Below, one piece after another: positions 44,688 through 54,588 of a DNA stretch of 64,000 nucleotides (position 1 is its first letter; every line of letters starts with the position of its first letter). The notes under the pieces were generated by a model that saw only the letters and a program-made list of their open reading frames with translations, searched no databases and was not told where the DNA came from. Source of the stretch: Ignavibacteria bacterium (lineage in GTDB: Bacteria > Bacteroidota > Ignavibacteria > Ignavibacteriales > Ignavibacteriaceae). The position numbers and the translations under genes are program-made. Location of the stretch: the NCBI GenBank assembly GCA_030693705.1, contig JAUYAB010000058.1, forward strand, positions 1-64,000, written 5' to 3'.

Positions 44688-45520
44688 GGATCTCTCCGAA
44701 ATACACACAAATAGTGGCAATAACAATCCTCGGCGCAGCAACTGTCTTTACCGTTGCAATACTTATCTTCATTATCATCTTTGTGCTTGAAAAGGGTTTG
44801 CCAATTTTGAGTTTTAATTTCCTATTCACTAATCCGACAGACATGGGACGTTCGGGGGGAATACTCCCTATACTTATCGGAACCGTCTTGCTGCCGGTGT
44901 TGGCAATCATCGTTGCAGCCCCCTTAGGCATAGGCACTTCAGTCTATCTTGTTGAGTTTACTCATGAATCCAGAATTACAAGACTGATCCGTTTCGGAAC
45001 AGACTGCCTTGCAGGTGTCCCTTCGATTATTTTCGGTTTATTCGGATTTATCTTTTTCGTTACAATTCTTGGGATGGGATGGTCGATAATGTCAGGTGGA
45101 TTAAGTCTTGCATTCATGATATTACCAACCATTATCCGCACTTCGGAAGAAGCAATCCGTTCAGTCCCAAAAGCATATCGAGAGGTGAGTTTTTCTTTGG
45201 GAGCTTCACGTTGGCAGACTGTTCGCAAGGTAGTCTTACCAAATGCCTTACCCGGAGTTGTAACTGGAGTTGTGCTTGGCGTTGGACGGTCAATTGAAGA
45301 GACTGCCGTAGTTATTTTTACCGCCGGTTCTTCACTTCTCATTCCCACTTCTTTATTCGATTCAACTCGTACTATGGCGGTGCATTTTTACATCCTTGCG
45401 CGTGAGGGGCTCTCAATGGATAATGCATATGGTACTGCCGCCTCTTTGATCATTGCAGTTTTGATTGTCAATCTTTCAGCTTACTGGATGATGCACCGTT
45501 TTATCGCGAGAAGGAACTGA
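44684..45520 (+). CDS. pstA: Phosphate ABC transporter permease PstA of second system
   Basis: A 278-residue permease with the coupling loop YREVSFSLGASRWQTV and the motifs DCLAGVPSIIFGLFGF and GVVLGVGRSIEETAVVIFT. In the first system the latter region reads GLSRAAGETAPLLFT, so this copy has SIEET in place of AAGET. It precedes the two pstB genes. Confidence 0.93.
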   Translation: MRISPKYTQIVAITILGAATVFTVAILIFIIIFVLEKGLPILSFNFLFTNPTDMGRSGGILPILIGTVLLPVLAIIVAAPLGIGTSVYLVEFTHESRITRLIRFGTDCLAGVPSIIFGLFGFIFFVTILGMGWSIMSGGLSLAFMILPTIIRTSEEAIRSVPKAYREVSFSLGASRWQTVRKVVLPNALPGVVTGVVLGVGRSIEETAVVIFTAGSSLLIPTSLFDSTRTMAVHFYILAREGLSMDNAYGTAASLIIAVLIVNLSAYWMMHRFIARRN

Positions 45521-45524
45521 CCGG

Positions 45525-46292
45525 ATGACACAGGAAAAAAACATTAAAATAGACACTCGCCATTTAAATCTTTATTTCCATGAAGAAAAAATTCTAAAGG
45601 ATATAAACCTGGAGATAACCTCAAATCAAATTCTTGGAATTATCGGTCCGGCAGGATCCGGTAAAACAACTTTTCTCCGTTCTCTTAACAGGATGAATGA
45701 ACTTGAACCTGGTTGGCGAGTTGAAGGACAAATCCTTCTTGACGAAATTGATATTTATAATAGTGAATTAGATGTGATTTCTCTAAGAAAGAGAGTCGGG
45801 ATTGTTTTTGCATTGCCGGTTGCATTACCGATGAGTATCTATGAAAATGTTGTGTATGGAGTGAGATTATCCGGGATCAAAGATAAAGCGCGTCTTGATG
45901 AAATAGTAGAAAAAAGTCTGTCCGCTGCTTTTCTCTGGGATGAAGTAAAAGATCGGTTGAATTTATCCGGACTCCGGCTCTCCGGCGGGCAGCAACAAAG
46001 GCTCTGTCTTGCACGGGTTTTAGCTATGGAACCTGATGTTATTCTTTTAGATGAACCATGTTCAGGATTGGACCCGATCTCAACTACATGGATTGAAGAT
46101 GCATTGACCGAATTGAAAAAAAACTATACCATTATACTGGTAACTAATAATACGATGCAGGCTGCACGTGTTGCAGATAAAACCGCTTTTTTTCTGATGG
46201 GTGAATTGGTGGAAGTAGGTTTAACCAGACAAATTTTTACTACCCCGGTAAAAAAAGAAACGAATGATTATATAACGGGGAGATTCGGGTAA
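45525..46292 (+). CDS. pstB: PstB paralogue 1: LSGGQ intact, Q-loop Gln and switch His replaced
   Basis: A 255-residue ABC ATPase. Walker [10 protein letters not shown] (41-49), signature [10 protein letters not shown] (from 152) and Walker B VILLDEP (172-178) are normal. The Q-loop reads [12 protein letters not shown], with Ala96 where Gln is expected, and the switch region reads [10 protein letters not shown], with Asn208 replacing the catalytic His. The D-loop is SGLDP rather than SALDP. The next gene encodes a paralogue with the opposite pattern. A heterodimer would pair this copy's LSGGQ with the intact Walker/Q/H set of paralogue 2. The reading frame is clean and the C-terminal ITGRFG motif is kept, so it is not a decaying gene. 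Confidence 0.93.
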   Translation: MTQEKNIKIDTRHLNLYFHEEKILKDINLEITSNQILGIIGPAGSGKTTFLRSLNRMNELEPGWRVEGQILLDEIDIYNSELDVISLRKRVGIVFALPVALPMSIYENVVYGVRLSGIKDKARLDEIVEKSLSAAFLWDEVKDRLNLSGLRLSGGQQQRLCLARVLAMEPDVILLDEPCSGLDPISTTWIEDALTELKKNYTIILVTNNTMQAARVADKTAFFLMGELVEVGLTRQIFTTPVKKETNDYITGRFG

Positions 46293-46294
46293 AA

Positions 46295-47068
46295 ATGGAA
46301 GACAATACAAAAATAAACGATAAAATTGAAATCAAGAACCTTGATTTATTCTATGGTCAGTTCCAGGCATTGAATGCGATTAGCATGACGATAAAACCCA
46401 AACTGATTACCGCTTTGATCGGTCCATCAGGCTGCGGCAAATCTACTTTACTCCGTTGCCTCAACCGGATGAATGACCTTATCCGTGGAGTTCGTATAAC
46501 AGGACAGGTAATGTTAGATGGAAAAGATATTTATAATTCCGGTATGGAAATTACCGAATTGAGAAAAAAGGTCGGCATGGTTTTTCAAAGACCAAATCCC
46601 TTTCCGCTTTCAATTTATGATAATGTAGTCTATGGGTTAAGAGTAGCGGGTATTAAAGGGAAAAATCAACTCGACGAAATAGCGGAAATGAGCCTAAAGT
46701 CCGCCTGGTTATGGGATCAGTTAAAAGATAAACTTCATCATCCGGCGCTCCCATTACCGTTGGATCAGCAGCAACGATTGTGTATAGCGCGACTTTTAGC
46801 TGTTAAACCCGAAGTGATTCTCATGGATGAACCATGTTCAGCATTGGATCCGATATCCACTTCAAAAATTGAAGATTTGATGCACGAATTAAAAAAAGAT
46901 TATACGATTATCATTGTTACGCATAATATGCAGCAGGCATCGCGGGTTAGCGATTATACTGCCTTTTATTACATCGGCAACCTGATTGAATTTGCAGACA
47001 CAAAAAAGATTTTTACGGCTCCGGATAAAAAACAGACGGAAGATTATATAAGTGGCCGTTTTGGATAA
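46295..47068 (+). CDS. pstB: PstB paralogue 2: Q-loop and His intact, LSGGQ signature degenerate
   Basis: A 257-residue ABC ATPase. Walker [10 protein letters not shown] (43-51), Q-loop VFQRPNPFP (Gln98), Walker B VILMDEP and switch His210 in VTHNMQQ are canonical. The signature reads [10 protein letters not shown] at 154-163 instead of [10 protein letters not shown], so Ser and both Gly are lost while the following QQQRLCIAR is retained. This complements paralogue 1, which starts the pair 2 bases upstream. Compare the fully canonical PstB at 20665-21414. Confidence 0.93.
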   Translation: MEDNTKINDKIEIKNLDLFYGQFQALNAISMTIKPKLITALIGPSGCGKSTLLRCLNRMNDLIRGVRITGQVMLDGKDIYNSGMEITELRKKVGMVFQRPNPFPLSIYDNVVYGLRVAGIKGKNQLDEIAEMSLKSAWLWDQLKDKLHHPALPLPLDQQQRLCIARLLAVKPEVILMDEPCSALDPISTSKIEDLMHELKKDYTIIIVTHNMQQASRVSDYTAFYYIGNLIEFADTKKIFTAPDKKQTEDYISGRFG

Positions 47069-47086
47069 TAATAGTAGGAGATAACT

Positions 47087-47761
47087 ATGCAAGATCATTT
47101 TAATGAAGAAATCGAAAGCCTAAAGACCAGTCTTATAAAGATGGCAACCCTCGTTGATGAACAAGTTGAACGTGTGTTTACCGCTCTTGAAACCGGCGAT
47201 ATTCAACTTTGTAAAGGGATCAAAGCAAAAGACCGGGAAATAGATATTTACGATAATTTGATCCAAACACAATGTGAAAATATACTCGCACTCTTTCAAC
47301 CGGTTGCTATTGATCTGAGATTCGTTTTATCTGCGTTGATGACAAACAATCAGTTGGAGCGTTGCGGAGATATTGCCGTAAATATAGCTCAACGAGTGAA
47401 AAAAACTTCAGATACGCAGTCGTTAATAAAAGAATCCCAGATTTTAGATATGGGGCAGCAGGCAAAAGAAATGTTGAAAAATGCAATTGATGCTCTCATC
47501 CTGAATGACCTTGAAATAGCACAAAAAGTTTTAGAAAGCGATGAGATCGTCGATAATTTTAATAAACAAATATTCCTTTTCCTCGTAGAAAAGATGAAAA
47601 CCGATAATGCTCTAATTGAACCATGTTCTCATCTCATCGTGTTGATCCGTAATATTGAACGGCTGGCAGACCACGCCACTAATATTGCCGAAAATCTTGT
47701 TTTTTATCTTGAAGCCAAAATTATCAAGCATCAAATAAAGTTGAATCCTCCAATAGAATAA
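47087..47761 (+). CDS. phoU: PhoU of second Pst system
   Basis: A 224-residue PhoU with both family motifs, LERCGDIAVNIAQR and IERLADHATNIAEN, and the N-terminal MATLVDEQVERVFTAL. In the first copy the motifs are LERIGDIAVNIAEG and MERIGDHATNIAED. It closes the second pst operon, 18 bases after the second pstB. Confidence 0.94.
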   Translation: MQDHFNEEIESLKTSLIKMATLVDEQVERVFTALETGDIQLCKGIKAKDREIDIYDNLIQTQCENILALFQPVAIDLRFVLSALMTNNQLERCGDIAVNIAQRVKKTSDTQSLIKESQILDMGQQAKEMLKNAIDALILNDLEIAQKVLESDEIVDNFNKQIFLFLVEKMKTDNALIEPCSHLIVLIRNIERLADHATNIAENLVFYLEAKIIKHQIKLNPPIE

Positions 47762-47839
47762 TAGAGAGAGTTTTTAGGTCTTGTTAGGCGATTGTTGGAA
47801 AGAAAAATTTCTTAGTCTTAATCGATTTCAGAGCTTTTC

Positions 47840-49630
47840 TTAAATTATCTGTTCAGCCTGTTGTACCACATGTTTTCTGTATAATGTTAAAACGGCGGAT
47901 TTGGAGACAAATCCAATGTATTTCCCCTTTTGTACAACAGGAAGATTCCACTTATCGAATTTCTCAAACTTTTCTATTACCGACGTCATTGATTCATCCA
48001 CACTTAATGAACAGTTATCCGTCCGCATAATTTCATAAACGAGGAGAATGTCATAAAGTTCTTTTTCGAGGATCATTTCTCTAATATCGTCAAGATAAAT
48101 TAATCCAAGATAATTGTTCTGTTCATCCACAACTGGAAAAATATTTCGTTTTGAGTGGGTCATCACTTCAAGAAATTGTGCAAGGGTCGCATTCGGATTT
48201 ACTGATGAAAAATCCTTTTCGATCAATTCGCTTATTGAAATTTTACTGAGTAAAGCTACATCTTTATTGGTAACGTCATCAAATCCTTTCTCACGCAAAA
48301 CTTTTGTATAAATCGAATCTTTCTCAAAATATTTGGAGATAAAATAAGAAGTAGAAACCACGATCATCAAGGGAACGAAAAGAACGTACCCGCCGGTAAT
48401 TTCTGCGATAAGAAAAATTCCGGTTAGCGGCGCGCGAATAACACCTGCAAGAACTCCCGCCATACCAACCGCAATAAAGTTTGCAGTATTTAAGTCAATG
48501 ATGCCAAGCATTCTGAAGAGTTGAGTAAGAAAAAAACCGCACATTGCACCAATAAAAAGAGAAGGAGCAATAATTCCGCCGTCACCACCGGCTCCAACAG
48601 TTAATCCTGCAGCTATAGGTTTAAGCATGATAAGTAGAAAAACAAAAAGTAGAAGAAACCAGTCAAATGGTAAAGGGATTGCAAAAACACTGTTCTGAAC
48701 AAGCGAATAATATTCAGTGCGTAAAACTTGTTTAACAGAAAGATACCCTTCTCCGAATAGAGGAAGAAAAAGGAAAACGAGAAGTGATACTCCAAGTCCG
48801 CCTAAGAGAGCCCTGTAAAATTTATTTTCGATTGATTGAAAATACTTTTCGATAGAAAAAGTAGAACGGATAGTATAAACTGAGATCAATCCGCAAAATA
48901 CTCCCAGCAAAATATAAAAAGGAATCGCTTGAAGTATCCAGCCTTGTGTTACTAAAATGAAAAGCTGACCGCTGTGCGTAAAGTTTGAGAACACTGCCGC
49001 CGTAGCAGATGAAATTAACACCGGCACCAAAAAGGGAACAGATATTTCCGATACCAAAACTTCAAATGCAAAAATTACCCCGGCAATCGGGCTGTTGAAT
49101 ATCGCAGAAATTCCAGCCGCAGTTCCGCATGCGAGAAATAAAGTTTTGTATTTAAAATTCAGTTTAAGACTTTTCCCGATGTTAGCGCCAATGGCGGCAC
49201 CGGTAGCAGCTATTGGGGCTTCAAGTCCAACACTTCCGCCGAGCCCGACAGTTAATGTACTTGCAATGATATGTGAATATGTTCTTTGAAACGGAATATC
49301 AATTTTCCCCTTGCCAATTGAGTGGATTATATCGCTCAATCCTTTTGCATGAACACCTTTAAGCGGATACTTTACAAAAAGAACCGTAAGAATTATTCCG
49401 AACAACGGAAGGAGAAAAACTATTTTAATGGAATAACGTTGAAGTAATGAGAGAGCTAATTCGTGCGAAAAGTTCACGCTTGATTTTAAGACCACGGCAA
49501 TCATTCCGGCAATCGCGCCAATCAAAATGCTTAACAAGATGATGGACGTTTTTGTTGATGGATCGTGGAAGACATTTGGGAGAAGTCTTTTCAATCTGCT
49601 TAATATTTTTATACTGCTCTTACGGCTCAT
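47840..49630 (-). CDS. ClC-family chloride channel/antiporter with two CBS domains
   Basis: A 596-residue membrane protein. The selectivity-filter regions are GGSVGLEAPIAATGAAIG, where Glu in GLEAP matches the gating glutamate of GREGP, and GGIIAPSLFIGAMCG. About ten to twelve helices precede a cytoplasmic pair of CBS domains (about 455-585). The retained gating Glu suggests a proton-coupled antiporter rather than a channel; ion choice is inferred. Confidence 0.92.
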   Translation of the reverse strand: MSRKSSIKILSRLKRLLPNVFHDPSTKTSIILLSILIGAIAGMIAVVLKSSVNFSHELALSLLQRYSIKIVFLLPLFGIILTVLFVKYPLKGVHAKGLSDIIHSIGKGKIDIPFQRTYSHIIASTLTVGLGGSVGLEAPIAATGAAIGANIGKSLKLNFKYKTLFLACGTAAGISAIFNSPIAGVIFAFEVLVSEISVPFLVPVLISSATAAVFSNFTHSGQLFILVTQGWILQAIPFYILLGVFCGLISVYTIRSTFSIEKYFQSIENKFYRALLGGLGVSLLVFLFLPLFGEGYLSVKQVLRTEYYSLVQNSVFAIPLPFDWFLLLFVFLLIMLKPIAAGLTVGAGGDGGIIAPSLFIGAMCGFFLTQLFRMLGIIDLNTANFIAVGMAGVLAGVIRAPLTGIFLIAEITGGYVLFVPLMIVVSTSYFISKYFEKDSIYTKVLREKGFDDVTNKDVALLSKISISELIEKDFSSVNPNATLAQFLEVMTHSKRNIFPVVDEQNNYLGLIYLDDIREMILEKELYDILLVYEIMRTDNCSLSVDESMTSVIEKFEKFDKWNLPVVQKGKYIGFVSKSAVLTLYRKHVVQQAEQII

Positions 49631-49862
49631 AGAAGATTAAAGCTGTGTATTATCATTTAAAGAAGTTTCCATTTCTAAAATAAGAATTTCCTTTGTCTTA
49701 TTATAGTTTTGGAGAATCGTGAATACCAAAACGGTAAACACCTAAAAGACAGGGAGAAGCGGGAGTAAAATTTTTATTGATTCCCGATTGGTAATTAAAC
49801 AAATGATTTTTATTTTCAACATTGTTATGACAAAATTTCGTCCACAATAAATAGAGACAAAA

Positions 49863-51413
49863 ATGAGTAGTCAACTCTGGCAAAGAAAACCGGTAGAACA
49901 TTTTGAAGCAGAAATGAAAGAGAGTAAACTAAACCGCGTGCTCAGCAAGTTTGGTTTAACATCACTTGGTGTTGGGGCAATCATAGGTGCAGGCATTTTT
50001 GTAATGACCGGTGTAGGAGCAAAAGAATATGCGGGTCCGGGATTAGCCCTTTCTTTTGTCGTGGCAGGAATTGGTTGTACGTTCGCAGCTTTATGTTATG
50101 CCGAATTTGCGTCGTTCCTTCCGGTAGAAGGATCAGCTTACGCTTATGCGTATGCAACAGTCGGCGAGCTCTTCGCATGGATAATAGGATGGGATTTAAT
50201 CCTGGAATATGGAATGGCGGCTTCTGCGGTAGCAGTCGGTTGGTCGGGTTATTTAAACAAATTTCTCCATTTATTCAATGTAAGACTTCCTATCTGGTTG
50301 ATGAATGATCCATTTACTGCAAAAGAAATGATAGCTGATGCCACACAAAGAGGAACGATTAACTCATTAGCTACTCAGTACTCAGATATTAACTTGCCAA
50401 CGGTTTTAGGATTTGATTTTGCTTGGAACATCCCGGCATTTTTACTGATTTGGATTCTGACGGCAATTCTGGTTAGAGGAATTAAACAAGCCGCCAGCAC
50501 TAATAATGTATTGGTAATGATTAAGGTGACGGTAGTATTATTCATTATCGTTTTGGGAGCGCAATATATTAATACGGCAAACTGGACACCATTCATACCG
50601 GCAAGAGGCGCATACACCGATGCCTTAGGCAACTCACATCACGCTTATGGATGGCTGGGCATTGTAGCGGGAGCTGCATACATTTTCTTCGCTTATATAG
50701 GATTTGACACGGTTTCAACTCATGCCGGTGAAGCGAAGAATCCGCAGAAAGATGTCCCGTTCGGAATTATCGTTTCACTGATCGTCTGCACAATCCTTTA
50801 CATCTTAGTAGCTTTGGTACTTACTGGAATGGTAAATTATAAAAACATAGATATAACAGCGCCAATCGCAGCAGCATTTGGAGCGGTCGGTCTCAATTAT
50901 GCGGTTTTTATTATTTCAGTTGCGGCTCTTGCGGGATTAACATCGGTGACGATAGTAATGTTATTAGGGCAGTCAAGAATTTTTTACGCAATTTCAAAAG
51001 ATGGATTACTGCCAAAGAAAACATTCGGAGAATTGCATCCAATATACAGAACGCCGTGGAAATCAAATCTTCTGATTGGTGGAGTTATTTCATTTATCGC
51101 TGCATTTACACCAATAGATTCAATATCGAAGATGGTAAACATAGGAACTTTATTGGCATTCGTAATAGTTTGTATCGCGGTGTGGGTAATGCGGATGAAA
51201 GAACCGACCCGTCACCGGCCGTTCAGAACGCCGGCGATATGGTTTGTTGCTCCAATGGGTGTTCTCTTCAATTTTGGAATGATGTTAACCTTAGAGTGGC
51301 AAAACTGGGCACGTCTTTTTGTCTGGCTGTTGTTAGGGCTGTTGATCTATTTTCTTTACGGAAAAAAACATAGTGTAATGGCAAAGCTATTGGCAAAAGA
51401 GAAGGTTCGGTAG
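49863..51413 (+). CDS. APC-superfamily amino acid permease
   Basis: A 516-residue transporter with about 12 helices. The unwound helix-1 motif GVGAIIGAGIFVMTG and FAALCYAEFASFLPVEGSAY are characteristic of the cationic amino acid transporter group (YfnA/CAT-like). The last residues form a positively charged cytoplasmic tail. Substrate is not certain. Confidence 0.92.
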   Translation: MSSQLWQRKPVEHFEAEMKESKLNRVLSKFGLTSLGVGAIIGAGIFVMTGVGAKEYAGPGLALSFVVAGIGCTFAALCYAEFASFLPVEGSAYAYAYATVGELFAWIIGWDLILEYGMAASAVAVGWSGYLNKFLHLFNVRLPIWLMNDPFTAKEMIADATQRGTINSLATQYSDINLPTVLGFDFAWNIPAFLLIWILTAILVRGIKQAASTNNVLVMIKVTVVLFIIVLGAQYINTANWTPFIPARGAYTDALGNSHHAYGWLGIVAGAAYIFFAYIGFDTVSTHAGEAKNPQKDVPFGIIVSLIVCTILYILVALVLTGMVNYKNIDITAPIAAAFGAVGLNYAVFIISVAALAGLTSVTIVMLLGQSRIFYAISKDGLLPKKTFGELHPIYRTPWKSNLLIGGVISFIAAFTPIDSISKMVNIGTLLAFVIVCIAVWVMRMKEPTRHRPFRTPAIWFVAPMGVLFNFGMMLTLEWQNWARLFVWLLLGLLIYFLYGKKHSVMAKLLAKEKVR

Positions 51414-51459
51414 TTGATATAATTGAATTCATTGCGATTGATTTTAATTTAATGATGAT

Positions 51460-52779
51460 TCAATCTTTTATTGGTTGTCTTTGACGTAACAGAACATAAC
51501 CGACACTTCCGGATATGACAGAGGCAATCAATATGCCAATTCGGGCTGTATCGAGCAGAGCTACTTCTTGTGAAAAAGAAAGACCGGCGATAAACAGGGA
51601 CATCGTGAATCCGATACCAGCTAATACTGAAGCACCATACAATTGCTTTGTTGATGTATCTAAGGGAGATTCCGAAAGTTTAAGTTTTATCGCGAGATAA
51701 GAAAATAAAAATATCCCAAGTTGCTTACCAAAAAACAACCCGAATACAATACCAAGACAGACCGGGTCAAACAAAAATTCCCCAATATTATTCCCAATTG
51801 AGACCCCTGCATTCGCGAACGCAAATAATGGAATTATAAAGAATGTCACCCAGGGATGCAGATTAATTTCAAATCGTTGTAAGGGGGTTAGCGCATCCTG
51901 ACAGTTCTTTCCAAGCGCCTGAATAATTGCAAGTCTTTCCTCAGCCTCTTCCTTTTTAATAGGCCGAAGCAAGGAACTTCCGATTTCAACAATACGTCTT
52001 TTCGATGATTTAAGAAAATCGCTCTGATCAAGCTTGCTCTTAGATGGAATAGTAAAAGCCAATATGACGCCTGCAATAGTTGTATGAATTCCAGATTGCA
52101 GAAAAGCAAACCAGAGACCGACACCAAGAAAAATGTAGACGGACAATTTTTTAACCCCCAGCACATTTGACAGTATAAGGAAAAAAATAAAAAGAAAAGC
52201 AACCATCAGCGCGGGTAATGAAATCGAAGCAGTATAAAAAACAGCAATGATAACAACCGCACCAATATCATCGACTATAGCGAGGGCGGTAAGAAATATT
52301 CTCAAAGAGGAAGGAATACTATTTTTTAGCAAGACAAGTATACCCACAACAAATGCGATGTCGGTAGCTACGGGAATAGCCCATCCGTCACTCCCTTTTC
52401 CACTGGAATTAAAAATCAGATAGATTATTGCCGGTATAATCATTCCACCAACAGCGCCGATCATCGGCAAAAGAGCTTTTTTTAGAGAGGATAATTCACC
52501 GACCAGGAGTTCCCGTTTAATTTCAAGCCCCACGACGAAGAAAAAAAGAACCATCAGCCCATCATTGATCGCATGGAGAAGTGAAAACCCGAAGTCAAGA
52601 CCACCAAACTTAATATTGATTTCAGATCGCCATATCTCAGAAAAAAAACTTGCTATGGATAAATTAGACAAAATAATGGCGAGTATTGTAACCACGAGCA
52701 GTATTATGCCGCCTATGGCTTCGTTATGTAAAAACTCCTTAAAGGGATTAAGTTTTTCTTTAAATATGTTTTTGTTCAT
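51460..52779 (-). CDS. nhaA: Na+/H+ antiporter NhaA
   Basis: A 439-residue antiporter with the ion-binding Asp pair in LTALAIVDDIGAVVIIAVF, the motif FFFVVGLEIKRELLVGEL, and the conserved SGIHTTIAGV and LLAGIGFTMSLFIA-type regions (here LAGIGFTMSLFIAGL). It exports sodium in exchange for protons. The gene ends 46 bases from the convergent amino acid permease. Confidence 0.95.
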   Translation of the reverse strand: MNKNIFKEKLNPFKEFLHNEAIGGIILLVVTILAIILSNLSIASFFSEIWRSEINIKFGGLDFGFSLLHAINDGLMVLFFFVVGLEIKRELLVGELSSLKKALLPMIGAVGGMIIPAIIYLIFNSSGKGSDGWAIPVATDIAFVVGILVLLKNSIPSSLRIFLTALAIVDDIGAVVIIAVFYTASISLPALMVAFLFIFFLILSNVLGVKKLSVYIFLGVGLWFAFLQSGIHTTIAGVILAFTIPSKSKLDQSDFLKSSKRRIVEIGSSLLRPIKKEEAEERLAIIQALGKNCQDALTPLQRFEINLHPWVTFFIIPLFAFANAGVSIGNNIGEFLFDPVCLGIVFGLFFGKQLGIFLFSYLAIKLKLSESPLDTSTKQLYGASVLAGIGFTMSLFIAGLSFSQEVALLDTARIGILIASVISGSVGYVLLRQRQPIKD

Positions 52780-52818
52780 TCTTCCTTCAATAGCACTATA
52801 ATTGATTTACAATTCCGA

Positions 52819-53337
52819 CTATGGAATTTTATTATACGCAATAGTCTGCCAATAGCCCGATAAATTATTTGCGAGAGCGATTTTTTCAAGGAATTCAATC
52901 TTCATCGGATGAGGTTTTAAATCCTCTTTTATAATCCGAATACCAATATTTAATATTTTTAACGCATTTGTTTTATTGAAAAAAACGGGAGGGGTTTGAT
53001 CTATATAAGAATTCCAGAGAACATTCCGTATCGCGTTTTCACAAAAATCTTTCTCATATCCGAGAGCAATTCCTTCCTGGATGAAAATACGGACTTCATG
53101 GCCATCGAAAAAAACGGGAGGGGTTTGATCTTTATAAGAATTCCAGAGAACCTGTCGTATCGCGTTTTCGCAAAAATCTTTCTTATACCCGAGAGCAATT
53201 CCTTTCTGGATGAAAATACTTACTTCATGATCCCAGATATTTTTATCTTTGGTTATGAGGAGTAAAAGCGCTCTTAGTAGGTTGCTGTTATCGAGAGTCT
53301 CTTTAATATTATCGGAGACGTCCGGTAAAATTTGCAT
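52819..53337 (-). CDS. Hypothetical protein with 43-residue tandem repeats
   Basis: A 172-residue, mostly helical protein that I do not recognise with confidence. Two near-identical units of 43 residues, each with FIQ(K/E)GIALGY(K/E)KDFCENAIR and VLWNSY(K/I)DQTPPVFF, lie in the middle and correspond to a 129-bp direct repeat in the DNA; a third, diverged copy may follow. It is short-spaced (21 bases) after a methyltransferase gene. A distant likeness to TerB-type helical proteins is possible but weak. Confidence 0.7.
   Translation of the reverse strand: MQILPDVSDNIKETLDNSNLLRALLLLITKDKNIWDHEVSIFIQKGIALGYKKDFCENAIRQVLWNSYKDQTPPVFFDGHEVRIFIQEGIALGYEKDFCENAIRNVLWNSYIDQTPPVFFNKTNALKILNIGIRIIKEDLKPHPMKIEFLEKIALANNLSGYWQTIAYNKIP
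52981..53230. repeat. 129-bp direct tandem repeat inside a coding gene
   Basis: The block beginning gaaaaaaacgggaggggttt near 52980 recurs 129 bp later near 53109 with few differences over about 120 bases. The period is a multiple of three, so the frame is kept. The high DNA identity suggests a recent duplication. Confidence 0.85.
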
Positions 53338-53358
53338 GATGTAGTCCTTTTATTAAAA

Positions 53359-54588
53359 TTATTTCTTGTTTACCTCAATTGTGCAAAACAATCCGTGACC
53401 ACAGCCTAAGCCATCAGGAAGACCAAACTCCAAATTCCGAAGTACACAAGCAACTTGTGGACCCATGATGCTTGCCCAAAAATCAACAACTGGAAAACGA
53501 GATGAGTTTCCTTCAAGCCATTGCAGCATGTGTAATTCTTCTTTTAATTCATCAGGGGCAATCTCGAGTATTTTCGCTAAAGGTATTTTTTTCTTATTCA
53601 TCAGGGCATCAAGAAAACTGATCGTAGTATTCCATAATTTATTATAATATGAAATGCGTTGGTATTCGAGTGGGTGTGATTCTTTAAAAAAGTCCAGAAA
53701 TGAAATATCCGCATGTAAATGTTCAACTGCACCTCGGTAATCGCGATCAAAGAACTTATTTACCTCAAAACGCAATTTCTGTGGATGTTTATTATAAAAA
53801 CCTGTTGCCATATGTCTGCCAACAAGAATCGAGCGGTCAATACACTTAACCGTTGCCTGACGATTATTTTTTAGAGCTACTTCCATGATCAAATCTCTAA
53901 TTTCTGCAGCGCTCCAAAAACGGACTGAATAGTTTTCTGAGATTGCTCCTTCTTGCTGATCTGTTGGATACAACCACGACATATTATATGGCAAAACATC
54001 TGTGTCTTCATGATTCCAATAGAGGGGCCATTCGGGAGAAAATTTTCCAAACAGATCAAGCGCCAACACAAATTCATCTGAACCCGTCTCAAAAATATGC
54101 TCTATCAGGTTTTTTAGTTCACTATATGTTAAGTGGGAAGGAGAAGAATAACTTGAGAAATAAATATCAATCGGACCCATATTTAAGAAACCATGATCGG
54201 TAGCTAAATTACATTCAATAAACTGGATGTTGTCTTTCCCGCTAAAGTTATCTCTGCCTTGCTTAACCATCGATGGAGATATATCTATACCGAGGTATGA
54301 TTTAATGTTAGCATCTGTCAGCATAAAATCACGTTGAATAGTTGTTTTATTAGCCGGTGGAATATGTGTTAATAATTCGTATCCTTCTCCACTCCCACAG
54401 CCAAGGTCAACGATACGCAATTTTTCTTTATGATTTAGTAAGTTCAGAATTGGACGTCTGATAGCCGTTTTAATAGATATATCCTCCCAGTATTTGCGTA
54501 CATTATCTTTTTTCCCGGTCAGTCCCCCCTTATCAATTCCGTAAAATCCTTGTTGAACGGCAGTTTCAAAAAATTCAGTCTTTTCCAT
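53359..54588 (-). CDS. Class I SAM-dependent methyltransferase, substrate unknown
   Basis: A 409-residue protein. The SAM-binding motif I is IVDLGCGSGEGYELL, followed by the acidic motif in YLGIDISPSMVKQGRD and a motif-II-like IDIYFSSYSSPSHL. The region after about 250 (FYNKHPQKLRFEVNKFFDRD and later) is an extra C-terminal domain of about 150 residues without an assignment. It has a passing likeness to EgtD-type histidine methyltransferases in size, but I do not claim that function. A repeat protein gene follows directly. Confidence 0.75.
   Translation of the reverse strand: MEKTEFFETAVQQGFYGIDKGGLTGKKDNVRKYWEDISIKTAIRRPILNLLNHKEKLRIVDLGCGSGEGYELLTHIPPANKTTIQRDFMLTDANIKSYLGIDISPSMVKQGRDNFSGKDNIQFIECNLATDHGFLNMGPIDIYFSSYSSPSHLTYSELKNLIEHIFETGSDEFVLALDLFGKFSPEWPLYWNHEDTDVLPYNMSWLYPTDQQEGAISENYSVRFWSAAEIRDLIMEVALKNNRQATVKCIDRSILVGRHMATGFYNKHPQKLRFEVNKFFDRDYRGAVEHLHADISFLDFFKESHPLEYQRISYYNKLWNTTISFLDALMNKKKIPLAKILEIAPDELKEELHMLQWLEGNSSRFPVVDFWASIMGPQVACVLRNLEFGLPDGLGCGHGLFCTIEVNKK

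Noticed and set aside
45525-46292. PstB paralogue 1 as a pseudogene
   Set aside because: The frame is intact, Walker A, LSGGQ and Walker B are preserved, and the losses are complementary to those of the adjacent paralogue.
49701-49901. 66-codon minus-strand frame before the amino acid permease
   Set aside because: It overlaps the permease start, has no ribosome-binding site and shows no recognisable features.
53359-54588. EgtD (ergothioneine histidine methyltransferase)
   Set aside because: Only the general SAM-binding motif is clear. No EgtB gene is adjacent and the C-terminal domain does not match what I know of EgtD.
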